Positions 1 through 9,746 of a stretch of DNA of 64,000 nt are shown here, one piece after another. The DNA lies in the NCBI RefSeq assembly GCF_022539505.1, contig NC_061514.1, forward strand, positions 221,487,837 to 221,551,836. The letters run 5' to 3'. The notes below the pieces were generated by a model. The model saw only the letters and a program-made list of their open reading frames with translations. It was not told the DNA's origin and did no database searches. Position 1 is the first letter of the stretch. Every line of letters begins with the position of its first letter. The position numbers were made by a program, and so were the translations under genes. The DNA comes from Lolium rigidum. Lineage: Eukaryota; Streptophyta; Magnoliopsida; Poales; Poaceae.

Positions 1-985
1 GCTAGGGATGTCCTTATGGAGAATTTTGCCACATAATGGGCAAAATAGCTCCCCGCGCATGCAGAAACGAATTTCACCACCCTTCAGCCGCTTGAGAACA
101 TAGCGGCTTTTCCGGTCCCTGCGCACCTTGTTGTTGTCCATGTCATCAGGATACTCCTATGAATTAGTAAGTACTACATAATCAGGTTTTTTATGACAGA
201 TCGAATAAATACTCCACTAACATAATCAAACCTTAGAAACCCTAAAATTAAATGTGTAGAAAAAGTAAATGGCAGAAGAAATCGTAATAAATCATGAGAA
301 ACCCTATGAACAACCATGAACATAAGCCACAACAATTGCAAGTCCACTAAGTATGAACACATAAATTGATTATATGACTACATGGCAGATTAGTCGAAAT
401 TAAACTAGAATCGGATCTTACGAATCGTAGAATCAATTACATCTACAAGAACAAGGTAGGATATCAAATCAATCAAGAACCAGGCTCGTGCAAACCATGT
501 GACAATATGACACAAAGAGGATTGGGACAGTTTCGGTAAAAGAGTAGTACCTCCTCGTCATCACCCTCAACATCCTCCTGGAACTGAACGTTTGGGCCGA
601 AATCGTCGAAGGGGTCGAGGTTCGCGTCCAGCACCAGGCCTAGGAAGACCTCGCCGTGGTGGCCTGCAACGCCGTGCACATCTTTGGCGGGATCAACAAC
701 GTTGGTATCCACCTTCTGCTCAACGGCCAGGATGCCCATTTCGACCGAGGTCGAAGAATCAGACAAGCAGAGGAGACGAGCGGCATGGGTGCCCGGTGAA
801 GCGTCACCTGCCGTGACGGCCAGGACGTCCATTTCGACCGATGTCGAAGAATCAGACCAGCAGAGGAGACGAGCGGCCTGGGTGCCCGGTGAAACCTCAC
901 CCACCGCGACGGCCACTACCGTAGAGGCATCCTCTGCGCGGGTGGCCGCCGATTGCTCCTCCTCGTATGCAATACCTGTCTTCAT
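1..985 (-). CDS. zf-XS-like zinc-finger protein gene, 3' part outside the window
   Basis: I read two exons. Exon 1 (985 to 551) encodes 145 residues from ATG to ...EGDDEE and ends at a good donor (GAG|GTACTA). Exon 2 (156 to 1) starts after ATAG| in phase 0 with EYPDDMDNN and stays open to the window edge. Exon 2 holds VLKRLKGGEIRF then GELFCPLCGKILHKD, a CPxC zinc-finger half-site. It aligns with VLRRLQVGQ and RCPFC in the second gene at 8206-9343, so both belong to one family. The finger (CPFC ... LLTHA in the other copy) resembles the zf-XS domain of plant SGS3/FDM-type RNA-silencing proteins; no XS domain is visible here. Exon 1 is Ala/Val/Ser/Asp-rich and carries a 31-residue tandem repeat. 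A minus-strand TATA box lies 131 bp upstream of the ATG. Gene structure is inferred; the family call is tentative. Confidence 0.6.
725..910 (-). repeat. 93-bp tandem duplication inside exon 1
   Basis: Two adjacent copies (about 725-817 and 818-910) encode near-identical 31-residue blocks containing SPGT(Q/H)AARLLC and SDSSTSVEM. The period is a multiple of three, so the frame is kept. Seen directly. Confidence 0.8.
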
Positions 986-1115
986 GCTGCTGCGGTTGGA
1001 AACGGGGAAGTCGATGTATCAGAGGTGCGGTTTGTGGATGGGGTTTTTTCACAGTGTGGGGGAGGCAAGTTGGGGGAGTGGAGAGGACGAGCTCGCGAGA
1101 GATGATGAGGTCGAT

Positions 1116-1125
1116 TATTTTATAG
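1116..1125 (-). promoter_or_regulatory. TATA box of the partial zf-XS-like gene
   Basis: The minus strand reads CTATAAAATA, a canonical plant TATA box, 131 bp upstream of the proposed ATG. This would leave a leader of about 100 nt. Promoter use is inferred from position only. Confidence 0.6.
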
Positions 1126-2138
1126 CCTCTGACTCTCTGTATCCAGTAGTGGACGCGTGAAGTCGTGCATGTACTCGACTTTCCACTTTCTGGGAAACAT
1201 GTACGAAACTTTTTTTTTTGTGGACCATTTAACTTCATGTGGGGCTCATGTACACCAATACTTCCAAACGTCATAAGTAATTCAAAATCATTCAGAATAA
1301 TATGAGACCTTAACATTTTATTTTTTGTGTCAGATATTGTCTATGAAAAATAACATCCTTCAAAAAATAAATCCCCTATGCCAATCCGATCATGCCCGTC
1401 TACTCCAACTAGCTTCCTCGAGTAATTTGGCACCTTACATTCTTAAAATGAACCAAAATTTGGCACAGGGGTGCATCATCACATGGAAAATGATGTTACC
1501 ATTCTGTCTTCCCATTTTTGTTTGAATTTTTCAAAATTGTCATGCCCTAACGGAAAAAATGTACTCCTTCTAAGAAGCATGTATCAGAATGGCATTACCA
1601 AAACCTAGGGGTGGGGTGGGGGTGGGGGGCACATGGTGGTGTGAGATGATACATCACATTTGGACCACACAACACCATTTGGACCAACCAAAAAAAAACC
1701 ACCCTACACAAACCCTGGTCAAAACTAGTTTGACCAATATTACAAAAGTTGTACGGAATACATAATTCAGAAACCGTCAGAAATATATGAAGCATTCAGG
1801 AGTCCCCCAAGTCAGTGACTTTGAGTCACTTACAACTGTGGTCCACATATCAGTCACCCAAAGTCATGGCAAAGTCAGCTTGGCAAAGTCACCGACAGAC
1901 AAAGCAAGCAGTGAACAGACAACTCCGTAGCACTGAAAAGACATCTCACTGAAAAGGCTAGTACTACCTTTTCTTCCCGGATAAGCAAAAATAGCTGATC
2001 GGTACTGACGAAATGCACCAGGTCCGCAATGTACTCCAGCTATATGTGAAGCATGCCTACCACTGAAGAGGAAATTCAAGATTCCACCAGATCCCCATAT
2101 CACTCTTTTGCATAAAACACGGACATATCTTTTGCACA
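1126..2138. other. AT-rich intergenic stretch
   Basis: I see no supportable gene here. It contains a G-quadruplex-type G tract (1608-1629) and ends at the left edge of the CACTA element. The short ORFs have no recognisable content. Confidence 0.5.
1608..1629 (+). other. G-quadruplex-forming motif
   Basis: Four G runs of 4, 4, 5 and 6 bases are separated by single T loops. This matches the classical G4 pattern with the shortest loops. It lies about 480 bp upstream of the TATA box of the minus-strand gene. Folding was not tested. Confidence 0.7.
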
Positions 2139-2159
2139 CACTACTGCAGAAACCCTTAC

Positions 2160-2375
2160 TAGTGACATGCACATTTTACTCACTAGTGACGGGCATGTTG
2201 CCTGTCACTAGTATGTAGTCACTGGTACTGCCTGTCACTAGTGATGGGAAGGATGCCCGTCACTAGTAGTGTAACTAGTGACAGGCATAAAATATGCATG
2301 TCACTAGCATGATGAAAGGTGGCACGCATGTTGGGTTTTCTAGTGACTGTCGCATTATGGTGCCCGTCACTGGTA
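2160..2375. repeat. Left subterminal repeats of the CACTA element
   Basis: Multiple direct and inverted copies of a motif close to AGTGACGGGCA / TGCCCGTCACT are packed into about 215 bp next to the left terminus. In CACTA elements such repeats are the transposase-binding sites; that role is assumed from the family. Confidence 0.8.
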
Positions 2376-3809
2376 TGAATTTTGGTACTAAAAAAAATTA
2401 CATTTTCGATGAATATGCTAGTACAAGGTAAAGTATAGCATTGAGTAGGCGGAATCTCATTAAATTCAACGAAAGCATGTGTATTATAGGAGACATGTCA
2501 CTCCAACGCCAATATTAAAGATCGGTTACACAAAATTTAAATACTTCGAAGATATTTAACTTGCACCGGAACATTGACATGCTTTATGAATCCATGGAGA
2601 TCTTTAAAAACACCCACTCCCGCTATTGGCACACCATGAGTTAGCATTATCGACCGAAGAAGCAACTGCGTGCACGTCCGTCTGGAGGTGTCGTTAAATG
2701 CACGGACCTGCCAAGGCCTAACAATGTAACAAGTCTGTTGTGACCTACATACAATATCCATAGTAGCTCAAGTCAGTCGGACTGAAATGACAGTATCATC
2801 AGAACATGCCATATAATAGTTAACTCTGTGTTGTTCTAAAGCACATGGATAACTAGTACGGAGTATACAAATTTATAGGCCACCTTTACTAATTCTAGAC
2901 CAAAGATCAGCAAACATGCCTGATGTAGCTCATTCTCCACTTCTTGTGGAAAGGCTCTCCATGTGAATTCAGATTCACTAGGTTGTAAAATATGCAGGTT
3001 ACAAGTAAATGAGATAAGCAGCCTATGCATCAATCGTGTTGGCATCAACAAATCACATTGTCGAAGCATATTAAACAAGATGATCAATAATTTGCAGTAA
3101 TGTTGCTTGTTCTCAAGAAGCCTAACTTCACCCTTTACAGAACTACAGATTGCTATGACAAGTGATAGTGGCCCGAACCTTTAAAATGTTGTGATCTCTT
3201 TGGCACAACGTCTACTAAATTCAGTTATTTTAAGAAACACCGTATCGGATTGGTGTATAGCGGGAAGCAGCTCACTTATATCAATCCATCATTGATCTGC
3301 AATCAACGTAAACAATTTGTACTTAGTAGACAATTTCAGAGAGCAGAAGCGTAAGAAGCAATACAATCTTGTAAATGGAAGTGCTGGACGATTAGCTAAC
3401 GTTTCAATAATTTGCAACTGGTCTGAGAAGATGGACTCCTCCACGTAGACCAGCAAAATGAAAACGATGAACGACAGAATCATGGGCTGATAGGAGCAAC
3501 ACAATTTCATGAACTAATTCTGTTATTCTGCACACTTTGCGTCAGCTCTTAGCAGTTAGCAGTACCTCAAGACTTGCACAGCCATGGACAGTAGAAACTT
3601 GGCGGGCACTGATCTTGAATTACAAGCAAACTGTCAGCCATGCCAATAATCAGAATTGAACCCTGTATTACAGCAGAAGCACATGTTGTACAGTCCTGAA
3701 AAGATAACAAGTATACCTGGTTAACTCATAGAAACGTGAGAATATCTACGAAAAAAGAAAAAAGAAACCAGGAAATCCATGTGTCAGATGTCCAACATGC
3801 TATCAACGC

Positions 3810-4110
3810 CTACGACGGAGGCGGCGAATTAGTCTGTGCTCTGCTCTGGTCGTCAGTCCCTAAGCTGTCGCCAGTGGCGATGTTGAGCGCGACGACGCGG
3901 CCGCCGGTGCCGATGTCCTTGGCGAGCGTCAGGAGCATCCCATCCCGTCGGCGGTGATTGCCAGTTGTACCAGGCGATATAGGGAACGGGGAAGGCGGCG
4001 TCGATGGCACGGGGTCGGCACGACGGAAGTATACGCGCAGCGTGGGACGGTAGCTTAGCTCCGCGTCGGCGGCGGCGTGACCACGATTTGATCTAGGGCG
4101 TGCGAAGGTT
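3810..4110 (-). other. GC-rich possible captured host fragment in the CACTA element
   Basis: This stretch is much richer in GC than the rest of the element. On the minus strand it has an open frame from an ATG at 4010 with DGMLLTLAKDIGTGGRVVAL. CACTA elements often pick up host exons, so a captured gene fragment is a reasonable guess. I do not recognise the protein. Confidence 0.25.
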
Positions 4111-4549
4111 CGTGGGGTAGTTTCGTTTTTTATGGTACGTGGGGTGGTTTGCTACACTTACGGAGACTTTCTTGCGGGAACAAAGCTATCCGACTTTGAA
4201 GCCACGATCGATGGGCCTAAACATGGAAAGAATGTGGCCATGCTCGAAAGAAGATGACGGTGGCTCTGGTTTCTCGGCTCTTGGTTTATCCAGATTGTAG
4301 AGAACGTTGCCTCTCGTTTTCTCGGTCCAGATTGATTGACCAATACGCTGTCTCGTATTCTTCATCTGAACAATCTATATGTACAACAACTTACCTGCCA
4401 TGAGTGGATTAAACGAATCATTATTTGTGCCTGTGCGTGAAAACGGTCGCCTTGTTTTCATCACTCGCGCTATTAACTTTTTGATATAGTGAGAGTGGGG
4501 AATACCTAACGTGTAACTAGCCATCTAATTTTTTGTTTATCTTAGACAG

Positions 4550-4815
4550 CAAATGACGGGCATCACATACCCCATAGTATACTTGCATGGTGGAGTCAGT
4601 GATAGCAACAACACCTATGACATGCGTTGGTAAGAGTCTGTCACTAGTAAATTTGATCATTGGTGAGACGCCCATAAGAAATACTAGTGACAGGCATTTT
4701 AGGGTGCCTGTCACCGAAATTTTATATCAGTGACAGTCTTTTACCTGCCCGTCACTGGTACCACTACCAGTGACAGGCCTTTTTTTGCCCGTCACTAATG
4801 ACCTTGTGGCTATAA
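4550..4815. repeat. Right subterminal repeats of the CACTA element
   Basis: The same AGTGACAGGCA / GCCCGTCACT motifs seen at the left end recur here in both orientations, just inside the right terminus. Confidence 0.8.
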
Positions 4816-4835
4816 GCAATTCTGCAGTAGTGACA

Positions 4836-5148
4836 ATTCACCACTTGTTGGTCTAATCTATCGCAGCTTCCATCAGTTGGTCATCTAATTAACGATTTAA
4901 CGGATTAGAAAAATAAGCGGTGGAATTAGAAGTACTAGTAGCGAAATGTGCAAAATATATTGTCCTTCCCGAGGGGGTTTGTCCAGAAGAGGGCCGGATG
5001 ACAATGTCCCGGTTGCATCCAGAAAGGAGAGGGGTAGTTTCTAATACATGTAAGAAATTATTTTACAAAAAGGTACATACTAAGTAGTACAACTATTAGT
5101 ACGAGTACTACTATTTCGAGGGAAAATGCCATGTCGTGCGACCTCTAA
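4836..5148. other. Intergenic stretch between the CACTA element and the coiled-coil gene
   Basis: AT-rich sequence. It probably includes the 3' flank of the minus-strand gene that ends at 5149. I see no repeat or motif that I can name. Confidence 0.4.
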
Positions 5149-6318
5149 TCAATGAGTAGAAGTTGTAGGTGCGCATAACATGCATTGCTGAAAGCTGGTT
5201 CCGCTGGAATTTGAGCTCAGCCGGGGCGGATTCTGCGAAGTTCGCCCGACGTCACTCATGTATCCCACCAAACTGCTCACTTCTTTCAATGTCTCTTCTC
5301 TTTCACTGCAGCTCTCCAACATCAGGTGCATCAACGTATCTTGTGCCTTCTGCTTATCGAGAAGGGCAAGGATGGCGATGTCAGCATATTCAAGGTTCAA
5401 CTTTTGGAGCTCTACTTTATCCTGAAGAAGGATTTTGTACTCTATATCAGACTTGTCTCTTTCGAGGCACACAGTCTTGAGTATGCTGCTGGCTTCCTCC
5501 GCCGATGCAATGTTCCTCTCTTCTCGCTTAATCAGCTCGTTCTTCAACATGTCGCGCTCATTGCGAAGGCTGCAAATGAGCTCCACAAGAGTTTTCAAAT
5601 TCTTCTTCTTGGCAGCCAAATCGTCTCGGAGGCGATCACACTCTAAGCTGAGCTCCTCGTTTTTTTCCATCAAGATGGCGACAGTGGTGTCGATAGTCGG
5701 CGCCGCTTCCTTCAGGGCGAAATCATCGGTAGCAAGTAAGCGCAAAGGAAGAAGAAGAAGATAACTACACAGTGCTTGGTGCTACCTCATTTCGCCGGGG
5801 TAGGGCCGGGTTGAAATCATCGGACGACGTTGATTCCTTGGTCGTGGAAGTTGGTGCAGTACGGGCGTCGTTGGAACTTCCAACCCTTTAAGATGTATAA
5901 CCATAGAGACTTTTAAAGAGCTTGAGCCCGGGAACAAGAAACGAAAGTACATGGCGAAGGAAACTAACCCGGTGAGCACATCACGGACGCGTTTCGGCGG
6001 CGGCGGTGGCGGCGACAGCGAGCCCACTTGGTTTCTGGAACCGTCTCTCGAAATTTCGAGCCGGCGTTTTTTATCCGCGTACTTGACCGCCGACGACCTG
6101 AAGTTTGAACACATTAATTGCTGGAGGAGAGAGCGACGAAAGAAACGAAAGTACATGGCGAAGGAAACTAACCCGGTGAGCATAGCACGGACGGATTTCG
6201 GCGGCGGCGGCGGCGGCGACGGTGAGCCCACTTGGTTTCTGGAAGCGTCTCTCGAAATTTCGAGCCGGCGTTTTTTCTCCGCGTACTTGACCGCCGACGA
6301 TCTGAATTTTGAAGACAT
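5149..6318 (-). CDS. Coiled-coil protein gene with duplicated first exon
   Basis: Proposed structure: exon 1a 6318-6173 (ATG, ends in phase 2 at ACCGG|GTTAGT), exon 2 5885-5786 (after TTAAAG|, ends GAG|GTAGC), exon 3 5709-5149 (after CTGAAG|, to the stop). A second first exon, 1b (6114-5969), has its own ATG, the same length (146 nt) and the same donor. Exon 1 encodes a basic KKRRLEISRD stretch and a run of six prolines. Exon 3 is a long charged coiled coil (KNEELSLECDRLRDDL, LRNERDMLKNELIKREER, KDKVEL-type heptads). The gene at 13899-14751 has the same three-exon layout, phases and donor, which argues that the introns are real. No catalytic motif is visible and I do not know its function. 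Confidence 0.55.
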
Positions 6319-6341
6319 TGCTGGAGGAGAGAGCGACGAAC
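5937..6341 (-). repeat. Tandem duplication of exon 1 and its flank
   Basis: Units 5937-6140 and 6141-6341 (204 and 201 bp) are near-identical. Each has an ATG, the KKRRLEISRD block, a polyproline run from a GGC-type microsatellite, and the G|GTTAGT donor. Confidence 0.85.
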
Positions 6342-6400
6342 AAATTTTTGTTAGGTGGAGAGAGGAAGAAAGTGAATGGAACGAGAGAGTTTAGCGTTTT

Positions 6401-6410
6401 GCCCTTATAG
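6401..6410 (-). promoter_or_regulatory. TATA box of the coiled-coil gene
   Basis: The minus strand reads CTATAAGGGC about 85 bp upstream of the exon 1a ATG, followed by a CT-rich leader typical of plant transcripts. Inferred from position. Confidence 0.5.
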
Positions 6411-6561
6411 TCATAGTTGCTAACCGTGACGCGGGAAGGTTGGTCGTCGGCGTTTAATGGTCTCCCGCGTGGAAACCGAGGCGGCCATGAGGCAGCGGCT
6501 GGCCACGCGGCGTCCAGTCGCCTACGCCGCCGTAAATGAGGGTAGTTGCCTACCACCACCA

Positions 6562-6588
6562 GGTGACATGCACCTTTTGCATGTCACC
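6562..6588. repeat. 11-bp perfect hairpin among GTGACATGC repeats
   Basis: Arms GGTGACATGCA and TGCATGTCACC flank the 5-nt loop CCTTT. Further GTGACATGC copies follow up to about 6670. The motif resembles the subterminal repeats of the CACTA element, so this could be a remnant transposon end. Confidence 0.5.
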
Positions 6589-7180
6589 GTGTGACATGCG
6601 GCCTAAATTCAAATTTAAACATTGCGAAAAAAATCATGCATCCGGTGACATGCCCATGGCATGCCACCGATGAAGAGTTCCGTGCCATGCACTCTGGCAC
6701 TCTGCGCCGTCTTGGATCAGAAAACGAGCGAAGAACGAGGACGAGGCACTAGTTCAAATTTAGGATGAAGTTTAAGTTTTATTTTGGTTTAAATTAGATT
6801 AGAGGGAGTAGTACTCTTACTTTATTATATTACTCGTACTTGTGTTGATGTAGTAGTATTATTATGGTGGTGTACTTGCGTTCATGTACTTGTTTCAGCT
6901 GTTTTGGTGAAGGAGACATGCATCACCTTTTTTGTTGATGTATCTAGTCGTCCTGTAGCCCTTGTCAAATTCCTCTGATATACTGATGGGAGGGCTTGTT
7001 CACCCCATACTGATGGGAGCCCTTGTCAAATCGTAATCATAGTTTTAAGTTTCGAAACCAATGAAAAATATCCCGCTACGTGCAAAATCTCAATGTGAAA
7101 ATCATAGTATATATTGTAGACTGCACAAAAATTAAGAAAATATGGCAGGTAAAATTATACTCCGTATTGGAATTGTGCAC

Positions 7181-7215
7181 TACTCCCTCCGTCTCACTAC
7201 TTACGGTGCATTTTT
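7181..7215. mobile_element. Stowaway-like MITE terminus, remnant
   Basis: TACTCCCTCCGTCTCACTAC matches the well-known Stowaway (Tc1/mariner) terminal inverted repeat next to a TA. No partner end was found nearby, so only a remnant is claimed. Confidence 0.45.
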
Positions 7216-7904
7216 CCCCGATATTACTCGATGCTTAAGACGCGGGTGGTTGTGGTTCAGTTATCTCCCTAATTTGCACCTGCTTTCCCGTTTCCACTAG
7301 TCGAAAGTCGAAACCTGGCCACATAACCCAAGATCCTGAAAAACTGTTGGTCTATCCCGAGAAACAAGGAGGTTTAAGGAAACGAGGAGTCCAGCGCGTG
7401 CGGAAGGTGCTTTAATCGTGCGAGCATGCAGGGACAAAATGAGGAAACTAGCGATTACTTTCTCTCCTGCCAGTCTTATACCTTAATAAATGGGCAAACT
7501 GAGCACGTTGTAGCTAATCCTTTTATTAATTAAGCAGCTATATTAGTCAATAAGATTGCCTTATGTTTTTCCTCAGTTTTCTCCAAGCCCTTATTTGCAA
7601 CCCGCAGAAGGAGCTCAGACGGGAGGATTCCAGTTTAGTTGACCGTTCCGTGCTGACGTGTGGGGCTAGTAGAAAGGGACCGCGTGGGACAGGACGAGAC
7701 CGCGTTTGGTTGTACGTCAGCAGGAGCTGGGTTCTGTCTCTCTCGGCGCGAATTGGCATTTTTAAGAGCACCTTTTCCCCTCTCGTCTCTTTGTGTTTTT
7801 TAACCAAATTAGTATCAAATCTAGAGAAGCTTGCATTTCTGTCTTTCTTCAATTATTTGTGCCTTTTGGCCCTCGTTGTTTGCCCAATATGGCAGCAAAT
7901 CTAG

Positions 7905-7940
7905 TACTCCCTCTGGTCCATATGTATGTAGTTAAATCTA
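7905..7940. mobile_element. Stowaway-like MITE terminus, remnant
   Basis: TACTCCCTCTGGTCCATATG resembles a Stowaway end. It is in the same orientation as the one at 7181, so the two do not pair. Confidence 0.35.
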
Positions 7941-8205
7941 GAAGCAAATCTCCAGGGTAATGAACGACAAATTCACAGTCATAGTAAATCAAGAAAACAA
8001 AGTAGGGCCAACAAAATATAGTAGAATAGGGATAGATAATAGGGATCCCTCCCTAGATAATAAGCTGCATACACAGCAGCCAACATAGTAACGAGTTCGA
8101 GGTTCTTCACAACACCATCATACTAACAACATAACAACAAGGGATCCCTAGCTAACAACAAAATAGAAGCTGCTTTGCAGCAGCAGGACACGTCCAGGAC
8201 TCCGC

Positions 8206-9343
8206 CTACCCCATCTGCCTCTGCCTCCACTTGTTGCTCCCCTTGGGAGCCTTGGGCTTGAGCGGAGGCACGCGCCCGGCGGAGATCTCCACCCGCTGGA
8301 TGCTGCGGAGGTGCATGCCGAGCGCCATGTGCTTGGCGCGGAAGGAGTGGGGGTTCACCGACGCGCCGACCTTGGGGTTGGTGTTGCCGATGTTCTCGGC
8401 ATGCGTGAGGAGGTAGTTGAAGTCAGTGCCACCGAGCCTCCTAGTGCAGAAGGGGCACCTTTAGACACCCTTGGCGAAGTAGGAGACGTACTGGCCGACC
8501 TGCAGCCTCCGCAGCACCTGGCGAGTCTTGACGTCATGGTGCTCGTCGTCGCTGCCGACGTCGCTGCCAGACAGCTGATCCATATCAAACGGGAACTATT
8601 AGTGAATGAGATGCAACGATGACTAACGTGCATGATAACAAAGTAAGGAAAAACAGAGCCAGCCTCAGTTAGAGTGGACACGATTATATGTCTACGGGGA
8701 TGGTGTTAACGAACCAAAGCTCATGCACAACAGAATTGTACACAGCAATGGTTCGCTGAACCCACCATGTAAAAATTTGTGCCCAACGATTCATCATAGG
8801 CAAAGAAATAGATTCCAGATCTGAATTTGAACAGATTTCAGAATATTTGCAAAATTAAACGGTTGATATCTTTTGATTTGTGCATAAAATAACTGACTGA
8901 CATACCATAAATTAACTGATTGAGATCCCATTATTACTTGCACAAATTAACCGAATGGTCGAACTCCAAATCTTAAACGAAATCAAGAAGGGATCAAAGA
9001 CAAATGGAATAAAATCGGCGCAAATATTAACCCAATACTCATCCAAATCTACAGATCGGCACTAATAGTTACTAGGGAACCAGCAAAAATAGGGTTCAAA
9101 GAGGAATGGGGAACAAAAAAGGGAGCAAACCACAGTTACCTCGTTCCATGGGTCGTCCATGCAGGTGTCGTAGGGGTTCGGAGGCGAGATGTACGGCACC
9201 TCCTCATAGGGGTCCCATCCCGGTGGGATCCGACCGCCACCGGCGGCGGCGACGGCCGTTGAGGCGACGGCGTCGAAGAGGGAGGCGTCGCGCTTGGAGC
9301 CGACGACGTCATGGACGATGGGATTCGCATTCTCCTTGAACAT
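8206..9343 (-). pseudogene. zf-XS-like zinc-finger gene with a nonsense codon
   Basis: Exon 1 (9343-9140) encodes 68 residues, MFKENANPIV ... CMDDPWNE, ending at GAG|GTAACT. Exon 2 (8574-8206) resumes in phase 0 after GATCAG| and encodes LSGSDVGSDDEH, VLRRLQVGQYVSYFAKGV, then TAA (8461-8463), then RCPFCTRRLGG, DFNYLLTHAENIG, KHMALGMHLRS and a basic tail to TAG (8206-8208). CPFC ... LLTHA is the zf-XS signature (usually YRCPFC), so the TAA replaces the conserved Tyr just before the finger. After the stop the frame stays open for 84 codons, so the lesion looks recent. The alternatives are readthrough or an assembly error. The 3' flank to about 7950 may be its UTR. Confidence 0.65.
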
Positions 9344-9450
9344 CTCGCCGGCAGAGAGGGAGAGGGTTTTTCGCTTTGGAGAAGATGATGGGACGTGAGA
9401 GGAGGCGTTGCATGAGCTAGTGAGAGTGACGAGAGAGAGTGCGAGGAGGC

Positions 9451-9460
9451 GTCTATAAAG
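9451..9460 (-). promoter_or_regulatory. TATA-like box of the second zf-XS-like gene
   Basis: The minus strand reads CTTTATAGAC about 110 bp upstream of the proposed ATG, with a CT-rich leader between. Spacing matches the paralogue at 1-985. Confidence 0.45.
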
Positions 9461-9489
9461 GCGAGGGGTGGTTAATGCAACCCGCGTCC

Positions 9490-9640
9490 TACGCGTCCAC
9501 CATTGATCGTCTGCACGTCTGGGGCTTCTGCAACGCGACACGCGTCCACGATTGCACGTCTTCGACTTTTGCACCGCGACCCGCGTCTACGCGTCAACAA
9601 TTGCACGTCTTCCACTTCTGCACCGCAACACGCGTACTCG
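9490..9640. repeat. Minisatellite, three units of about 50 bp, in the promoter flank
   Basis: Three imperfect copies contain ACGCGTC, ATTG, GCACGTCT and CTTCTGCA(A/C)CGC in the same order. They lie directly upstream of the TATA-like box of the minus-strand gene. The unit is CpG-rich and unlike its surroundings. Confidence 0.7.
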
Positions 9641-9746
9641 AGTCTAATACTCGCTAGTGCAATATACTCAGGTTTACCTCAAGTGGATGGTCAACAGAGA
9701 GTCAACAAATGGGATTAACTAGTTAAATGAGTCAACAAATGGGATT

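Larger units (their letters stand above)
2139..4832. mobile_element. Non-autonomous CACTA DNA transposon
   Basis: The element starts with CACTACTGCAGAA and ends with its exact inverse, TTCTGCAGTAGTG. Both ends are flanked by the 3-bp duplication ACA (2136-2138 and 4833-4835), the hallmark of CACTA (En/Spm) insertion. Subterminal blocks of ACTAGTGACGGGCA-type repeats lie inside both ends, in both orientations, as expected for transposase-binding regions. At 2.7 kb, with no transposase-like reading frame, it is non-autonomous and would need a transposase supplied in trans. It sits between the partial zf-XS-like gene and the coiled-coil gene. Confidence 0.9.
6589..8205. other. Intergenic stretch with MITE remnants
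   Basis: I find no supportable gene. An ORF at 7563-7904 has low-complexity content and no family resemblance. Two Stowaway-like termini are present (7181 and 7905). The last 250 bp are probably the 3' flank of the minus-strand gene ending at 8206. Confidence 0.4.

Noticed and set aside
592..1160. Plus-strand ORFs overlapping the first gene
   Set aside because: They are antisense shadows of exon 1. The minus strand has the TATA box, donor and acceptor.
7547..7904. ORFs of about 100 codons on both strands
   Set aside because: No family resemblance, no promoter, no splice structure, and they overlap each other; probably chance.
8231..8622. Plus-strand ORFs at the second zf-XS-like gene
   Set aside because: Antisense shadows of exon 2, where the minus strand encodes the CPFC finger and basic tail.
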